A stretch of DNA of 64,000 bases from Mesorhizobium neociceri. Its GTDB lineage: Bacteria; Pseudomonadota; Alphaproteobacteria; Rhizobiales; Rhizobiaceae. The translations under genes and the position numbers were made by a program. Location: contig NZ_JACDTY010000009.1 of NCBI RefSeq assembly GCF_013520985.1, positions 186,001-250,000 on the forward strand, read 5' to 3'. Shown here in pieces: positions 8,501 to 17,720 of this stretch (the stretch's first letter is position 1; every line of letters starts with the position of its first letter). The notes under the pieces were generated by a model that worked only from the letters and a program-made list of their open reading frames with translations, had not been told where the DNA came from and ran no database searches.

Positions 8501-10323
8501 TTGTTGATTCGGCCGATGATGGGCTCCCTGCCGTTCTGTTGGAGCCACCCACTAAGCCGGCGAACCGCGCTAGCCCTATTAAAAACGATATTGCGTTCGG
8601 CTCTCGAAGTTGCTGCCGCGAGTGCCCACTTACTGGCCTCCTCGATGAAGACCGCATCCTGCGGACTGGCAACGCGGCGAGACATGGGCTCGAATTTCAT
8701 CGGTGAGCCTCGCAGACAACCGAGTGCTTCTGTGGTGTATTGGGAACCACCGGAAGCCTCACAGCGTTCGGCAGCTTCAGCAAGAGCGGGGTCGTTAACC
8801 CGACCAGCGATCGGTTTCATGTTGTTTTGGCGCAGGTAGTGGCTGAATCCACGAAGAGCTGGTGCATAGATGGTCCGCCTCCCAAGCGACTGCTGGAAGT
8901 TGGTGATGAGGGCTGCGTCCTCGGGATAAGGATTGAGCACGACGCGGTTCGCAATTGGCGCTATTCCGGCAGCCGACTGAGAAGCCTTGAGGTGAGCCAT
9001 TGCCGGCAGGGTATTTGCATTGCCACCTCTTTCCACAAATTCCTCGACATCGTCATCGAGCGTCTGGTCGCCAAGCCGAGCAGCAATGCCCGGCTTCTTG
9101 TTTTCGAAGAGCCAACGATCGAATGTGAGAAGGACACCTACATTTCCCTTGGCGGTGAGCTTGGCAGCCCCACTCTGGATGAGCGCCGCCTCAAGCTCCA
9201 AAATCAGAGGCGCATCCTCGGAGTAGACGGGCCGCTTGCTGCGACCTATCAAAATTGTCTTGTCAGCCGACTGCAGTCCCGAGGCACCCAGTTTCGGCCC
9301 ATTGCCTTCATCGAGTGGCTGCGAGGCCTGATGCTGATCCGCTGCGGACCCGGACTCAGGCAAAGAGGCAAGGTGCTTGCGCAACTCGAATGGATTCGGA
9401 TTGGCTGACTCCCGCTCGATCTCGTTGCCATGTGGCAGCAGCGAGGTGGCGGCCGGCATCAGCACGCGGTTTTCGCTCAGCAGCGCCTGAATGGCGACAT
9501 TGTCTTGTGTGATCTGCCTGACCGCTCGGGTGTCGTGCTCCGTGGCACTACCCAAAAGCCGCTCCTGACCGACACTTTGAACGGGCAAGTGAGCGGTCGG
9601 CTCCAACGTCGACCGGGAATCTCTGCCCGCGATCGCAGGGCTCAGTCCAACGCCCTCGCGGTAAATACGAAGCTTATCGAGCGCGTTTATGAACTTGCGC
9701 TCGGTCGGAAACAACGTCTTAGCCTGCTCGACTAGCGAGTCGTGATCGAGCATAGCAATTGGGAAAGGTGCGAGTGCTGAAGACAGCTTGCGAAGAAAGC
9801 CAGAATTTTTCGCGGCGGTGTTGTCACGTAAGCTTGAACCAAAACGTGCATCGCCGGCCTCCATGATGAGCAGCTCGTCTGCTTTGGAAGGAAGATAAGG
9901 GAGCGTGCTTGGGGCAGCGGGCACACGACGCGGACGAAGCATCAACAATGCCGCGATCATTGCCCCGTCTTTCGGAAACAGCCGCTTAGCGTGGTCGACC
10001 AATGACTCGTCATTGAGCGTGGCAAGTGTTTGGCCAGACGGCTTGAGCGCGTCGGCCAACCTGCGAAGCGCGCTTTTATATGTATCAACGGTGCTCGGTC
10101 GTTGGCCCCGCTTAGTAGCTTCATCGGCCGCCTCTTGGATGAGGCGCTCGTCTTGAGAGACGCCAAGGACCTGGCTAGGGCGGGCACCTGCCGCATGCAC
10201 CTGTGGCGTCTCGCCCAAGTGCTGCTCAAATCCTGCTTGCTCTTGGTTTGGCGACTGTCGCGCCGTGGGCTGGTTCGTAGAACAATAACGCGCGGATGGG
10301 TTGATGTTGTTAAATGGGTTCAT
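5527..10323 (-). CDS. NopD-like type III effector, C48 (SUMO) cysteine protease
   Basis: A 1598-residue protein predicted to be injected into plant cells by the type III system. The C-terminal ~200 residues form a Ulp1/C48 peptidase with the triad His1496 (in THWSLLFVD), Asp1516 (in YHYDSL) and Cys1553 (in NDHDCGVF), plus the oxyanion Gln1547. The N-terminal two thirds is built from divergent repeats of roughly 70-100 residues with a 'TVDTYKSALRRLADAL'-type helix and a 'LFP' motif. Between about residues 1094 and 1310 lie six 36-residue repeats, each with DLNAPTPSDL, an EAR-like repression motif. This matches NopD of Bradyrhizobium and XopD of Xanthomonas in general plan. There is no classical signal peptide. 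A tts box sits about 65 bases upstream, so expression should depend on TtsI and flavonoids. No secretion apparatus genes are in this window. Confidence 0.9.
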   Translation of the reverse strand: MNPFNNINPSARYCSTNQPTARQSPNQEQAGFEQHLGETPQVHAAGARPSQVLGVSQDERLIQEAADEATKRGQRPSTVDTYKSALRRLADALKPSGQTLATLNDESLVDHAKRLFPKDGAMIAALLMLRPRRVPAAPSTLPYLPSKADELLIMEAGDARFGSSLRDNTAAKNSGFLRKLSSALAPFPIAMLDHDSLVEQAKTLFPTERKFINALDKLRIYREGVGLSPAIAGRDSRSTLEPTAHLPVQSVGQERLLGSATEHDTRAVRQITQDNVAIQALLSENRVLMPAATSLLPHGNEIERESANPNPFELRKHLASLPESGSAADQHQASQPLDEGNGPKLGASGLQSADKTILIGRSKRPVYSEDAPLILELEAALIQSGAAKLTAKGNVGVLLTFDRWLFENKKPGIAARLGDQTLDDDVEEFVERGGNANTLPAMAHLKASQSAAGIAPIANRVVLNPYPEDAALITNFQQSLGRRTIYAPALRGFSHYLRQNNMKPIAGRVNDPALAEAAERCEASGGSQYTTEALGCLRGSPMKFEPMSRRVASPQDAVFIEEASKWALAAATSRAERNIVFNRASAVRRLSGWLQQNGREPIIGRINNPDALKKDLIDFKRATSETGVGTGLELLREYHKGHDLGRLEEGPSGAGGFERTEDEVGPTSMPGVDLDGLWRLPEDKVEQPATDPQQVQQLEQRLLEEIQGRQDDQPAADPRQSSLSLNLASDHQHKMMDTLGTNSHLLPSAGRIIHGEHYTALVRPMKRQRTFDGPQSLAIERQLSQIGSSDQANKAQELPQAVQTNPDELRDQFTSPDFPPSSGEPGPGHHPVPQLPDRSNAPKLEASALQAGRSTLVTVGADKRALYSEDASLIGVLDSALHQRRVSDNTIKLNVNPLLHFARWLVANGKQSFASRLDETSLNQDLQQYAASGGPSLEVAMGHLKTASAGDLPMAGRSFRNPHSLDGALIERYKATPSWNKLSGSTAKGYIYAITRLSDYLQRKGKMGIAPRLNQKSLNDDVKLYPGDYTTIEAALAHLRRSGAGESASRGNIAPFPHPAHAAARRVGGAAAQHRAPQRPANFDRRMWPTMEAAPAHSAMVPSDTFGGLQSFVDLNAPTPSDLHDDAHFAPAHSARAPSDTFGGLQSFVDLNAPTPSDLDDDAHFAPVHSARAPSGTFGGLQSFVDLNAPTPSDLHDDAHFAPMHSARAPSGTFGGLQSFVDLNAPTPSDLRDDAHFAPVHSARAPSGTFGGLQSFVDLNAPTPSDLRDDAHFAPAHSAGAPSGTFGGLQSFVDLNAPTPSDLRDDAHSAPVRRRGQMFGDMQRQRTIPETEAAAVKLMRTDDVQHRGQALPMSAPAAPARQPAMPATAVAPDTYRGLPLIDVTAPASPSSDARIGGLDRTASSRVAAGSVLGATEWLSDAHIQRDYDFLEQQLQGIDPALAARIRLVSPSVSHLLRHLGEDAGGTLQSIYHQSDAPADFLFLPVNNGTATRAGTHWSLLFVDGRNPQSRVAYHYDSLQQAGYNDAPARQLAEGLTATLAPARMPRQSNDHDCGVFVVDGTWALVQRLLDGNRPDHEPLHLDNLVADRQALQNRLTRL
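6397..7043. repeat. Six tandem 108-bp repeats encoding EAR-like motifs
   Basis: Six units with an exact 108-base period; the string caaaagactgaaggccgccg recurs near 6436, 6544, 6652, 6760, 6868 and (with one change nearby) 6976. Each unit encodes 36 residues with 'FGGLQSFVDLNAPTPSDL'. Copies differ by few bases, mostly at the HSARAPS and DLxDDAH positions, so they are recent or homogenised. Copy number should be prone to slippage between strains. Confidence 0.92.
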
Positions 10324-10387
10324 ATTACCCTCCTGATGCGGCCGCTCCGCAAATCTGGGCAGGCAGCAGCATGCTGTTTGTTATCGG

Positions 10388-10417
10388 CCTAACGAGGTTA
10401 CCTGTCGGAAAGCTGAC
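10388..10417 (-). promoter_or_regulatory. tts box (TtsI-binding promoter element)
   Basis: Read on the minus strand, gtcagctttccgacaggtaa followed by cctcgttagg matches the rhizobial tts box (GTCAG, TT, TCG, AAGCT-like, CCTC order). It ends about 65 bases before the effector start codon, the usual spacing. Confidence 0.78.
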
Positions 10418-11127
10418 ACGGCCCATAAAAGTCAGGATTGCAGTTGCTTTTTGAATTTTGCGGTGGGCGAGTTGAGCGGCAATCTTGAGAGGCTCTGCGC
10501 CACCAAGACCGTGAGATGATCGGTTAGTGTGATGTCGTATCGCGGCCGGCATGGCGTTGGCGATCATCGCCAACTCGAATTCGCCGACGAGGCGATCAGG
10601 CGGCATGGTTGGCCGTACTTGGACGATTCCGATGCCCGTCGATCTGACGCTGCGATGTGGCGTCGGCGATCGATTTATGCCTTTGAGGCGCCGCCAAGTC
10701 TTTGACGCGGCGATGACCGCTCTGAACGCGGCCAGCTAGGCCGCAGCTGGCCGGCCGGATTTAGACCACCCGAGGCTAGCGATCCCTAGTCCTGGGCCAT
10801 GCGCGAGTGGGCCTGGAAAGACGATCAACCGGCGCGACGCGCGAAGGCGATTGCTCAGCTCCGCTATGCTCGGCCACGCCTCTTCGCAACTGGCCATGGA
10901 GCGCCCGGTGCGCCGAGTACACGGGAATGGCTCCGGACAGGTTGGCCTGAACGCCAGGAGAGCCGTATCTGCTCTCGAGTCGGCGCTGCAGGTTCCCGTC
11001 ACCGAACTGGTGATCGCGACAAGATCAGTCGGCGCGTCCAGCCCGAGTCAGGAACGCAACCAGAAACTCTCCCCCGACGCGGCCGCAGCTGGGGCGGCTT
11101 TCATCCCTTTGACAGCTTCTTCTCCAA
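10418..11127. other. Intergenic stretch without a supported gene
   Basis: Several short open frames exist on both strands, but none shows a recognisable motif or a convincing ribosome-binding site. It separates the effector unit from the transporter gene. Confidence 0.5.
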
Positions 11128-12777
11128 TCACCTTTGGGTGCGAGACGGAAACGGTATCGGTTGAGCACGGGTACGAGTTGCCTCTGTCGTTCGCTCGATC
11201 GAAAGCACCGTTCGCGGAGGAAGCTCACCATTGTGCAGTGCCAGGAGATGCTGGCCAACTTCCTTATCCGCTGCTGTGAGCCGGTGATTCAGGCGAAGAA
11301 AGTCCATCCAGGTTGGGGTGCGGAATGTCTCGGTCCACAGTGATGGCGTTTGGAGATTTCGCTGGAGCGTCCAGTTTCGTGCACCGGCACGGCTCTGAAT
11401 GTGGCGCCTTGCGCGCATGTATCCCAGAAAGGCCTCGATGTTTTCCTCGGAAATGGAATACTCAATTTTGGCAACGATTGGGCCACTTCTGGGCTTCAAT
11501 TCGAGTGCCAGTTCGGGGGGATGAAAATCGGAACTTTCCTGATCGGTCTCTTCCCATGGACGGATCGGCAACAGTATTCCCGCCGCGGCCACGACCAACA
11601 GAGCCACGGCGGCGCCCTCCAGAGCCAAGGTCAAAGAATAGTTCTGAGCGACAGAACCCCAGATCCAGCTGCCGGCAGCCATACCGCCGGCGCTCAGGGC
11701 GTAATAGATTGAGAGCGTGCGGCCGACAACCCACCTTGGGCTTGCCAGCTGAACCGACACGTCAATGCCCGTCCAGGTGACAAGCCAACCAGCGCCCCCC
11801 AGTGCCAGCGAAATGGCCGCAAACGCAACCGACGTTGTAAGGGCAAGGCAAAGGCAACATGCTGCACAAGCAATTGAGGCGAGCGCCACCAGCCTGTTTT
11901 GAGACGCGGTCCGCCGCAGGTAGCCGTTGCTCATGCCAGCGATGAAAGCACCTATGCCGAAACCGGCCAATAAGATGCCATAGACAATTGGACCGCTTTT
12001 CAACTGATCCCGAACCACAAGCGGCAGCAGCGCGAGGATGGAGATGCTGGCCAACCCAAAAAGGGTGGCGCGGGCTATCGCCGCCCTGATCTCCAGGGAC
12101 ATTGCCGTGAAGCGCACGCCGTCATGAACTGCCGTCATCATTTTCTCGCGAGGCAGAGGAGAAGAGCGAACCTTCCATTTGGTTCGCCATATTGCGCTAA
12201 GGGGCGCCAGATCGCTCAGCGCGGCCAAGGCGAAAGCGGCCAGAGGCCCAAAGAAGGCCATGATGACGCCGCCCAGAGCCGGACCAATGCTGCGCACGAT
12301 GTTGTATCCGACCGACATAAGCGTCACTGCGGCGGGAATGTCGCGCTTGTCGAGGATATCGCCGACGGAAGCATGCCAGGCCGGATCATTCAACGCGAAG
12401 CCGCAGCCAGCCAGGAAACCCAGTCCGAGTATGAGCCATGGATGGACAAATCCCAGTCCCACAGAAATCATCAGCGTCGATGACGCCAATGCGATCAGAC
12501 AGTGTCCCGCAAACATCACCCATCGGCGGCTGAAATTGTCGGCGATGGCTCCGGCAAGGATTGACAGGAAGAATACCGGCAATGTGGATGCGGCCTGCAC
12601 CAGGGCAACCATCAGATCCGACGCTGAAATGGTTGCCATCAGCCAGCTGATGGCAACCGTTTGCACGAGCCATCCGACGCTGGATATTTGTGTGGCCGTC
12701 CAGATCGAGCGAAACACATGGTTGCGAAATGGCGCGAGAGTCGCTGAAACGGGAGGGTGACGATCTTCACGCTGCAT
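11128..12777 (-). CDS. MFS transporter of the MFS_3 (EntS-like) family
   Basis: A 549-residue inner-membrane exporter of the major facilitator superfamily, MFS_3 branch. The transmembrane part carries 'SIWTATQISSVGWLVQTVAI' (helix 1), the loop motif 'GAIADNFSRRWVMFAGHC' and about ten further hydrophobic helices. A soluble C-terminal domain of about 110 residues with 'RSGPIVAKIEYSISEENIEA' and 'ARNWTLQR' is typical of this branch. The start at 12777 (MQREDRHPP) is chosen because transporter homology begins right after it; the frame stays open 148 codons upstream, but that part reads like non-coding sequence. The substrate is unknown; relatives export siderophores or drugs. Confidence 0.85.
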   Translation of the reverse strand: MQREDRHPPVSATLAPFRNHVFRSIWTATQISSVGWLVQTVAISWLMATISASDLMVALVQAASTLPVFFLSILAGAIADNFSRRWVMFAGHCLIALASSTLMISVGLGFVHPWLILGLGFLAGCGFALNDPAWHASVGDILDKRDIPAAVTLMSVGYNIVRSIGPALGGVIMAFFGPLAAFALAALSDLAPLSAIWRTKWKVRSSPLPREKMMTAVHDGVRFTAMSLEIRAAIARATLFGLASISILALLPLVVRDQLKSGPIVYGILLAGFGIGAFIAGMSNGYLRRTASQNRLVALASIACAACCLCLALTTSVAFAAISLALGGAGWLVTWTGIDVSVQLASPRWVVGRTLSIYYALSAGGMAAGSWIWGSVAQNYSLTLALEGAAVALLVVAAAGILLPIRPWEETDQESSDFHPPELALELKPRSGPIVAKIEYSISEENIEAFLGYMRARRHIQSRAGARNWTLQRNLQTPSLWTETFRTPTWMDFLRLNHRLTAADKEVGQHLLALHNGELPPRTVLSIERTTEATRTRAQPIPFPSRTQR

Positions 12778-13151
12778 GATCTTAATTGCTTTCGACCAAA
12801 TGATCGCTTCGGTGATGGTTATTAGCGCAATGTGCCAATTCCAATTGGGCAAAAAAAGCCTCTGTGGAACTTGGCTGCGGGCCGGCCGCATCTCCCGGGT
12901 TGGCATCAGAGGACGCGGGCCGAAACGCCTAAGTTGAATCAGCCAGCCTGATGTCTGTATGGCCGATCTCGCCATGTCGGACAAGCTGCCACACGACGTC
13001 AGGGATGTCGTAATTTGGCGGCCGTGGCCCTTAGGTGGGTGTTCTTGAAGTTGCACCGCCTCATTAGGCTTTAAGTGGCATCGTTCTGGCGGCGGAACGC
13101 ACTCCTGTGGCCGGCGTTCAAGCTGGCCGTTTCTTCGACCCAAGGCGAAGA

Positions 13152-13177
13152 AAAGGGCGGCATCGCTGCCGCCCTTT
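13152..13177 (-). terminator. Terminator downstream of groEL
   Basis: Hairpin with arms aaagggcggc / gctgccgcccttt and a short loop. It lies about 155 bases past groEL. A second hairpin, tcaagcccg / cgggcttga, follows at 13222-13243. Confidence 0.7.
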
Positions 13178-13201
13178 CGGATCCGTGGCTGGTGGGCTGG
13201 A

Positions 13202-13220
13202 CTAAAAATCCATGCCGCCA
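13202..13220 (-). repeat. Duplicated groEL 3' tip
   Basis: The minus strand reads ggcggcatggatttttag, encoding GGMDF and a stop. This is the same ending as the groEL gene at 13332-13349. It looks like the scar of a second groEL 3' end. Confidence 0.5.
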
Positions 13221-13331
13221 CTCAAGCCCGCTCGCGGGCTTGAGCATTGTTGGTTGATGGGCGTGCGTTATGGAATTCCCATTGCGAATGGTCTTGCGAA
13301 AAGTCTGCAACTTTTCGGGACCATTCGGCAA

Positions 13332-14987
13332 TTAGAAGTCCATGCCGCCCATGCCGCCCATGCCGCCGCCGCCCATGCCGCCAGGCATGCCGCCGCCAGC
13401 CGACTCCTTCTTCGGAGCCTCGGCGATCATGGCTTCGGTGGTGACGAGCAGGCCGGCGACCGAGGCCGCGTCCTGGAGAGCCGTGCGCACGACCTTGACC
13501 GGGTCGACGATGCCCATGACGATCATGTCGCCATACTCGCCGGTCTGGGCGTTGTAGCCGTAGGTCGCGCCCTTGTTGTCAAGGATCTTTCCGGCAACGA
13601 TCGAAGCTTCCGCACCGGCGTTGGCCGCGATCTGGCGGGCCGGAGCCTGCAGCGCACGACGAACGATGTTGATGCCGGCAGCCTGGTCGGCATTGACGCC
13701 GGTGACCTTGATGTTGGCCGAAGCGCGCAGCAGAGCGACGCCGCCGCCTGCAACGATGCCTTCTTCCACGGCCGCGCGGGTCGCGTTCAGAGCGTCATCG
13801 ACGCGGTCCTTCTTTTCCTTGACTTCGACTTCCGTCGCGCCGCCGACGCGGATCACCGCAACGCCGCCCGCGAGCTTCGCGAGACGTTCCTGCAGCTTCT
13901 CCTTGTCGTAGTCCGAGGTGGTCTCTTCGATCTGCTGCTTGATCTGGGCGACGCGGCCCTGGATCTCGGCCTTCTTGCCGGCACCGTCGACGATGGTGGT
14001 GTTCTCCTTGGAGATCGACACCTTCTTGGCGCGGCCGAGCATGTTGAGGCCGACATTCTCGAGCTTGATGCCGAGGTCTTCCGAGATGACCTGGCCACCG
14101 GTGAGGATGGCGATGTCTTCCAGCATGGCCTTGCGGCGATCACCGAAGCCCGGCGCCTTGACCGCGGCGATCTTCAGGCCGCCACGCAGCTTGTTGACGA
14201 CCAGCGTGGCCAGGGCCTCGCCTTCGACGTCTTCCGAGATGATGAGCAGCGGCTTCGAGGTCTGCACGACGGCTTCGAGAACCGGCAGCATGGCCTGGAG
14301 GTTGGACAGCTTCTTCTCGTGCAGGAGGATGTAGACGTCCTCGAGCTCGGCAACCATCTTGTCGGCGTTGGTGACGAAGTAGGGCGAGAGATAGCCGCGG
14401 TCGAACTGCATGCCTTCGACGACTTCGAGTTCGGTCTCAGCGGTCTTGGCTTCCTCGACGGTGATGACGCCTTCGTTGCCGACCTTCTGCATCGCTTCCG
14501 CGATCATCTTGCCGACCGACTCGTCGCCATTGCCAGCGATGGTGCCGACCTGGGCAACCTCTTCCGAGGTCTTGATTTTGGTGGCGTTCTTGATCAGCGT
14601 TGCGACGACGTCGGTGACGGCGAGGTCGATGCCGCGCTTCAGGTCCATCGGGTTCATGCCGGCAGCAACCGCCTTGTTGCCTTCCTGGACGATCGACTGT
14701 GCCAGAACGGTCGCGGTCGTAGTGCCGTCGCCAGCGATGTCATTGGTCCTCGAAGCGACTTCGCGGATCATCTGCGCGCCCATGTTCTCGAACTTGTCGG
14801 AAAGTTCGATTTCCTTGGCGACGGTGACGCCGTCCTTGGTGATGCGCGGGGCGCCGAACGACTTGTCGATGACGACGTTGCGGCCCTTGGGGCCGAGCGT
14901 CACCTTCACCGCGTCGGCGAGGATGTTGATGCCGTGCAGCATGCGCTCACGGGCGTCGCGGGAGAATTTTACGTCTTTGGCAGCCAT
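13332..14987 (-). CDS. groEL: Chaperonin GroEL (60 kDa)
   Basis: A 551-residue group I chaperonin that folds cytoplasmic proteins with GroES and ATP. It starts 'MAAKDVKFSRDARERMLHG', contains the ATP-site motifs 'VTLGPKGRNVVIDKSFG' and 'AGDGTTTATVLAQ', the 'AAVKAPGFGDRRKAML' signature and the Gly-Gly-Met tail ending GGMDF. Length is standard. A ggagctaaac stretch precedes the start. It is the second gene of a groES-groEL operon, 65 bases behind groES, under the CIRCE element at 15406-15432. Rhizobia carry several groEL copies; the CIRCE marks this one as HrcA-controlled heat-shock type, not NifA-type. Confidence 0.98.
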   Translation of the reverse strand: MAAKDVKFSRDARERMLHGINILADAVKVTLGPKGRNVVIDKSFGAPRITKDGVTVAKEIELSDKFENMGAQMIREVASRTNDIAGDGTTTATVLAQSIVQEGNKAVAAGMNPMDLKRGIDLAVTDVVATLIKNATKIKTSEEVAQVGTIAGNGDESVGKMIAEAMQKVGNEGVITVEEAKTAETELEVVEGMQFDRGYLSPYFVTNADKMVAELEDVYILLHEKKLSNLQAMLPVLEAVVQTSKPLLIISEDVEGEALATLVVNKLRGGLKIAAVKAPGFGDRRKAMLEDIAILTGGQVISEDLGIKLENVGLNMLGRAKKVSISKENTTIVDGAGKKAEIQGRVAQIKQQIEETTSDYDKEKLQERLAKLAGGVAVIRVGGATEVEVKEKKDRVDDALNATRAAVEEGIVAGGGVALLRASANIKVTGVNADQAAGINIVRRALQAPARQIAANAGAEASIVAGKILDNKGATYGYNAQTGEYGDMIVMGIVDPVKVVRTALQDAASVAGLLVTTEAMIAEAPKKESAGGGMPGGMGGGGMGGMGGMDF

Positions 14988-15052
14988 GTTTAGCTCCTGG
15001 CAGGGGCTCGCAACGAGCCCGAAGATTCAAGATTCAGTGGTGAGGTCGATGA

Positions 15053-15349
15053 TCAGGCGATGATGCCCATGACGTCGGATTCCTTCATGATCAGAAGGTC
15101 TTCGCCATTGAGCTTGACTTCGGTGCCCGACCACTTGCCGAACAGGATGCGGTCGCCGGCCTTGACGTCCAGGGGAACCAGCTTGCCGGCTTCATCGCGG
15201 GCGCCGGAGCCGACAGCGATGATCTCGCCTTCCTGCGGCTTTTCCTTTGCCGTATCTGGGATGATGATCCCGCCGGCGGTCGTGGATTCGGATTCGACTC
15301 GGCGAACGACCACGCGGTCATGAAGCGGTCGGAAATTCGACTTTGCCAT
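15053..15349 (-). CDS. groES: Co-chaperonin GroES (10 kDa)
   Basis: A 98-residue co-chaperonin forming the lid of the GroEL chamber. It starts 'MAKSNFRPLHDRVVVRRVES' and has the mobile loop 'ESTTAGGIIIPDTAKEKPQ' and the 'GDRILFGKWSGTEVKL' strand; it ends 'ESDVMGIIA'. The start at 15349 is set by homology; the frame is open further upstream, but that stretch overlaps the CIRCE and promoter. It is first in the operon with groEL. Confidence 0.98.
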   Translation of the reverse strand: MAKSNFRPLHDRVVVRRVESESTTAGGIIIPDTAKEKPQEGEIIAVGSGARDEAGKLVPLDVKAGDRILFGKWSGTEVKLNGEDLLIMKESDVMGIIA

Positions 15350-15405
15350 TTTTGATATCCCTGGTGCTGAGGTTGAACGGTTCTCCGTTGCCGGAGCGCG
15401 GGTCC

Positions 15406-15432
15406 TTAGCACTCGCCAGTCACGAGTGCTAA
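15406..15432 (-). promoter_or_regulatory. CIRCE element (HrcA operator)
   Basis: A perfect inverted repeat, ttagcactc, nine-base spacer, gagtgctaa, identical to the CIRCE consensus. It lies about 57 bases upstream of groES, so HrcA should repress this operon at normal temperature. Confidence 0.97.
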
Positions 15433-15943
15433 GGAGGCCCGTGGGATAGGCCCGTAGGCACCAACTCGTCAAGGCGGCGCGAAGACGTCCTGCCCATGCG
15501 CACCGACGCCGTTCCTCATTGAAGCCATCAGCCGCGAGGCGCCACGATCGGGCGCTTTTCTGCATGGTTGCGGCGGTGTTGGCGCATGTTCTCACACCCG
15601 ACGGGGCAGGCGTTGCAATGATTCTTTCAAAGAAAATTCACAGAGTCTTAGCAACTCCGGTCCGCATCGGATGGTACGTTGCCCAACATGCATAGTCGGC
15701 GGGGAAGAGTGACATGCTCTTCCGCTCGCCTCGCTTAATTACATGGATCTCGTTTAGCTGATTGGGCCAATCCAATGATCTCTGCGACAAACAAACTTTG
15801 GCAAATCCCAAAACGAGCGGAACGCAGGCGACCAGCGATCTAGGTCATAAATATAACCGGTCAAGGATCACAGAATATGGAATGCAGATGAAAAGACCAT
15901 TCGGACGAGCACCAAATTCTTCCATGTGGCTTCATGCTGACCG
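15433..15943. other. Intergenic stretch between groES and the ArsR-like gene
   Basis: No supported gene. The right part becomes AT-rich and probably carries the promoter of the ArsR-glyA-metK unit. No TGT-N10-ACA site was seen here. Confidence 0.45.
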
Positions 15944-16300
15944 ATGTTGACGCTGGTCAAGTGCCTCAGGATACTGGCGCGCCTTGATCGCCTTAGAATC
16001 CTGGGCCTTTGCGCGCATGCTGATCTAACTGTCTACGAGCTGGCAGAAATTCTGGAGTTGCGTCGCGAGCTCGTTGTGCGGCACGTCCGTCTGCTTGTCA
16101 GAGCCGACCTGCTTTGCCACACCGAACAGCGTCCCCGCTATTCCTACCATCTGCGAACAGAAGGCAGGAACGGCGGGCTGGTTCAATTGTTGGTCGATCT
16201 CCTTCCGCACGAGGATGGCCATCACCAACGCGACCTACAACGCCTCGAAGCGTTTCAACCCGCGCGGTCGAAGGCAACCGCCTGCTCGATCGTGAAATAG
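15944..16300 (+). CDS. ArsR-type regulator, truncated before its methyltransferase domain
   Basis: A 118-residue winged-helix protein. The residues 'LRILARLDRLRILGLCAHAD' then 'LTVYELAEILELRRELVVRH' 'VRLLVRADLL' form the ArsR DNA-binding fold. The following 'LLVDLLPHEDGHHQRDLQRL' matches the linker that in rhizobial relatives leads into a SAM-dependent methyltransferase domain. Here the frame stops at that junction, so the effector domain is missing. The full-length relatives sit near methionine-cycle genes. The next gene starts 26 bases downstream, so the fragment may be a surviving DNA-binding half or a decayed gene. Confidence 0.65.
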   Translation: MLTLVKCLRILARLDRLRILGLCAHADLTVYELAEILELRRELVVRHVRLLVRADLLCHTEQRPRYSYHLRTEGRNGGLVQLLVDLLPHEDGHHQRDLQRLEAFQPARSKATACSIVK

Positions 16301-16326
16301 CAATCCGAATGGGAGCGCGAACTGCC

Positions 16327-17673
<1,347 letters not shown>

Positions 17674-17720
17674 CCGGGGCGAGCCCATCCAACTCCACAA
17701 CCTGAAGCGAGGCTATCACC

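Noticed and set aside
12778..13221. Upstream 148-codon extension of the MFS transporter frame
   Set aside because: Open by chance; transporter homology and a plausible start begin at 12777.
13212..14993. Long plus-strand frame of 593 codons
   Set aside because: It is the antisense of groEL; its composition (Asp/Val/Gly rich) is the usual shadow of a high-GC gene.
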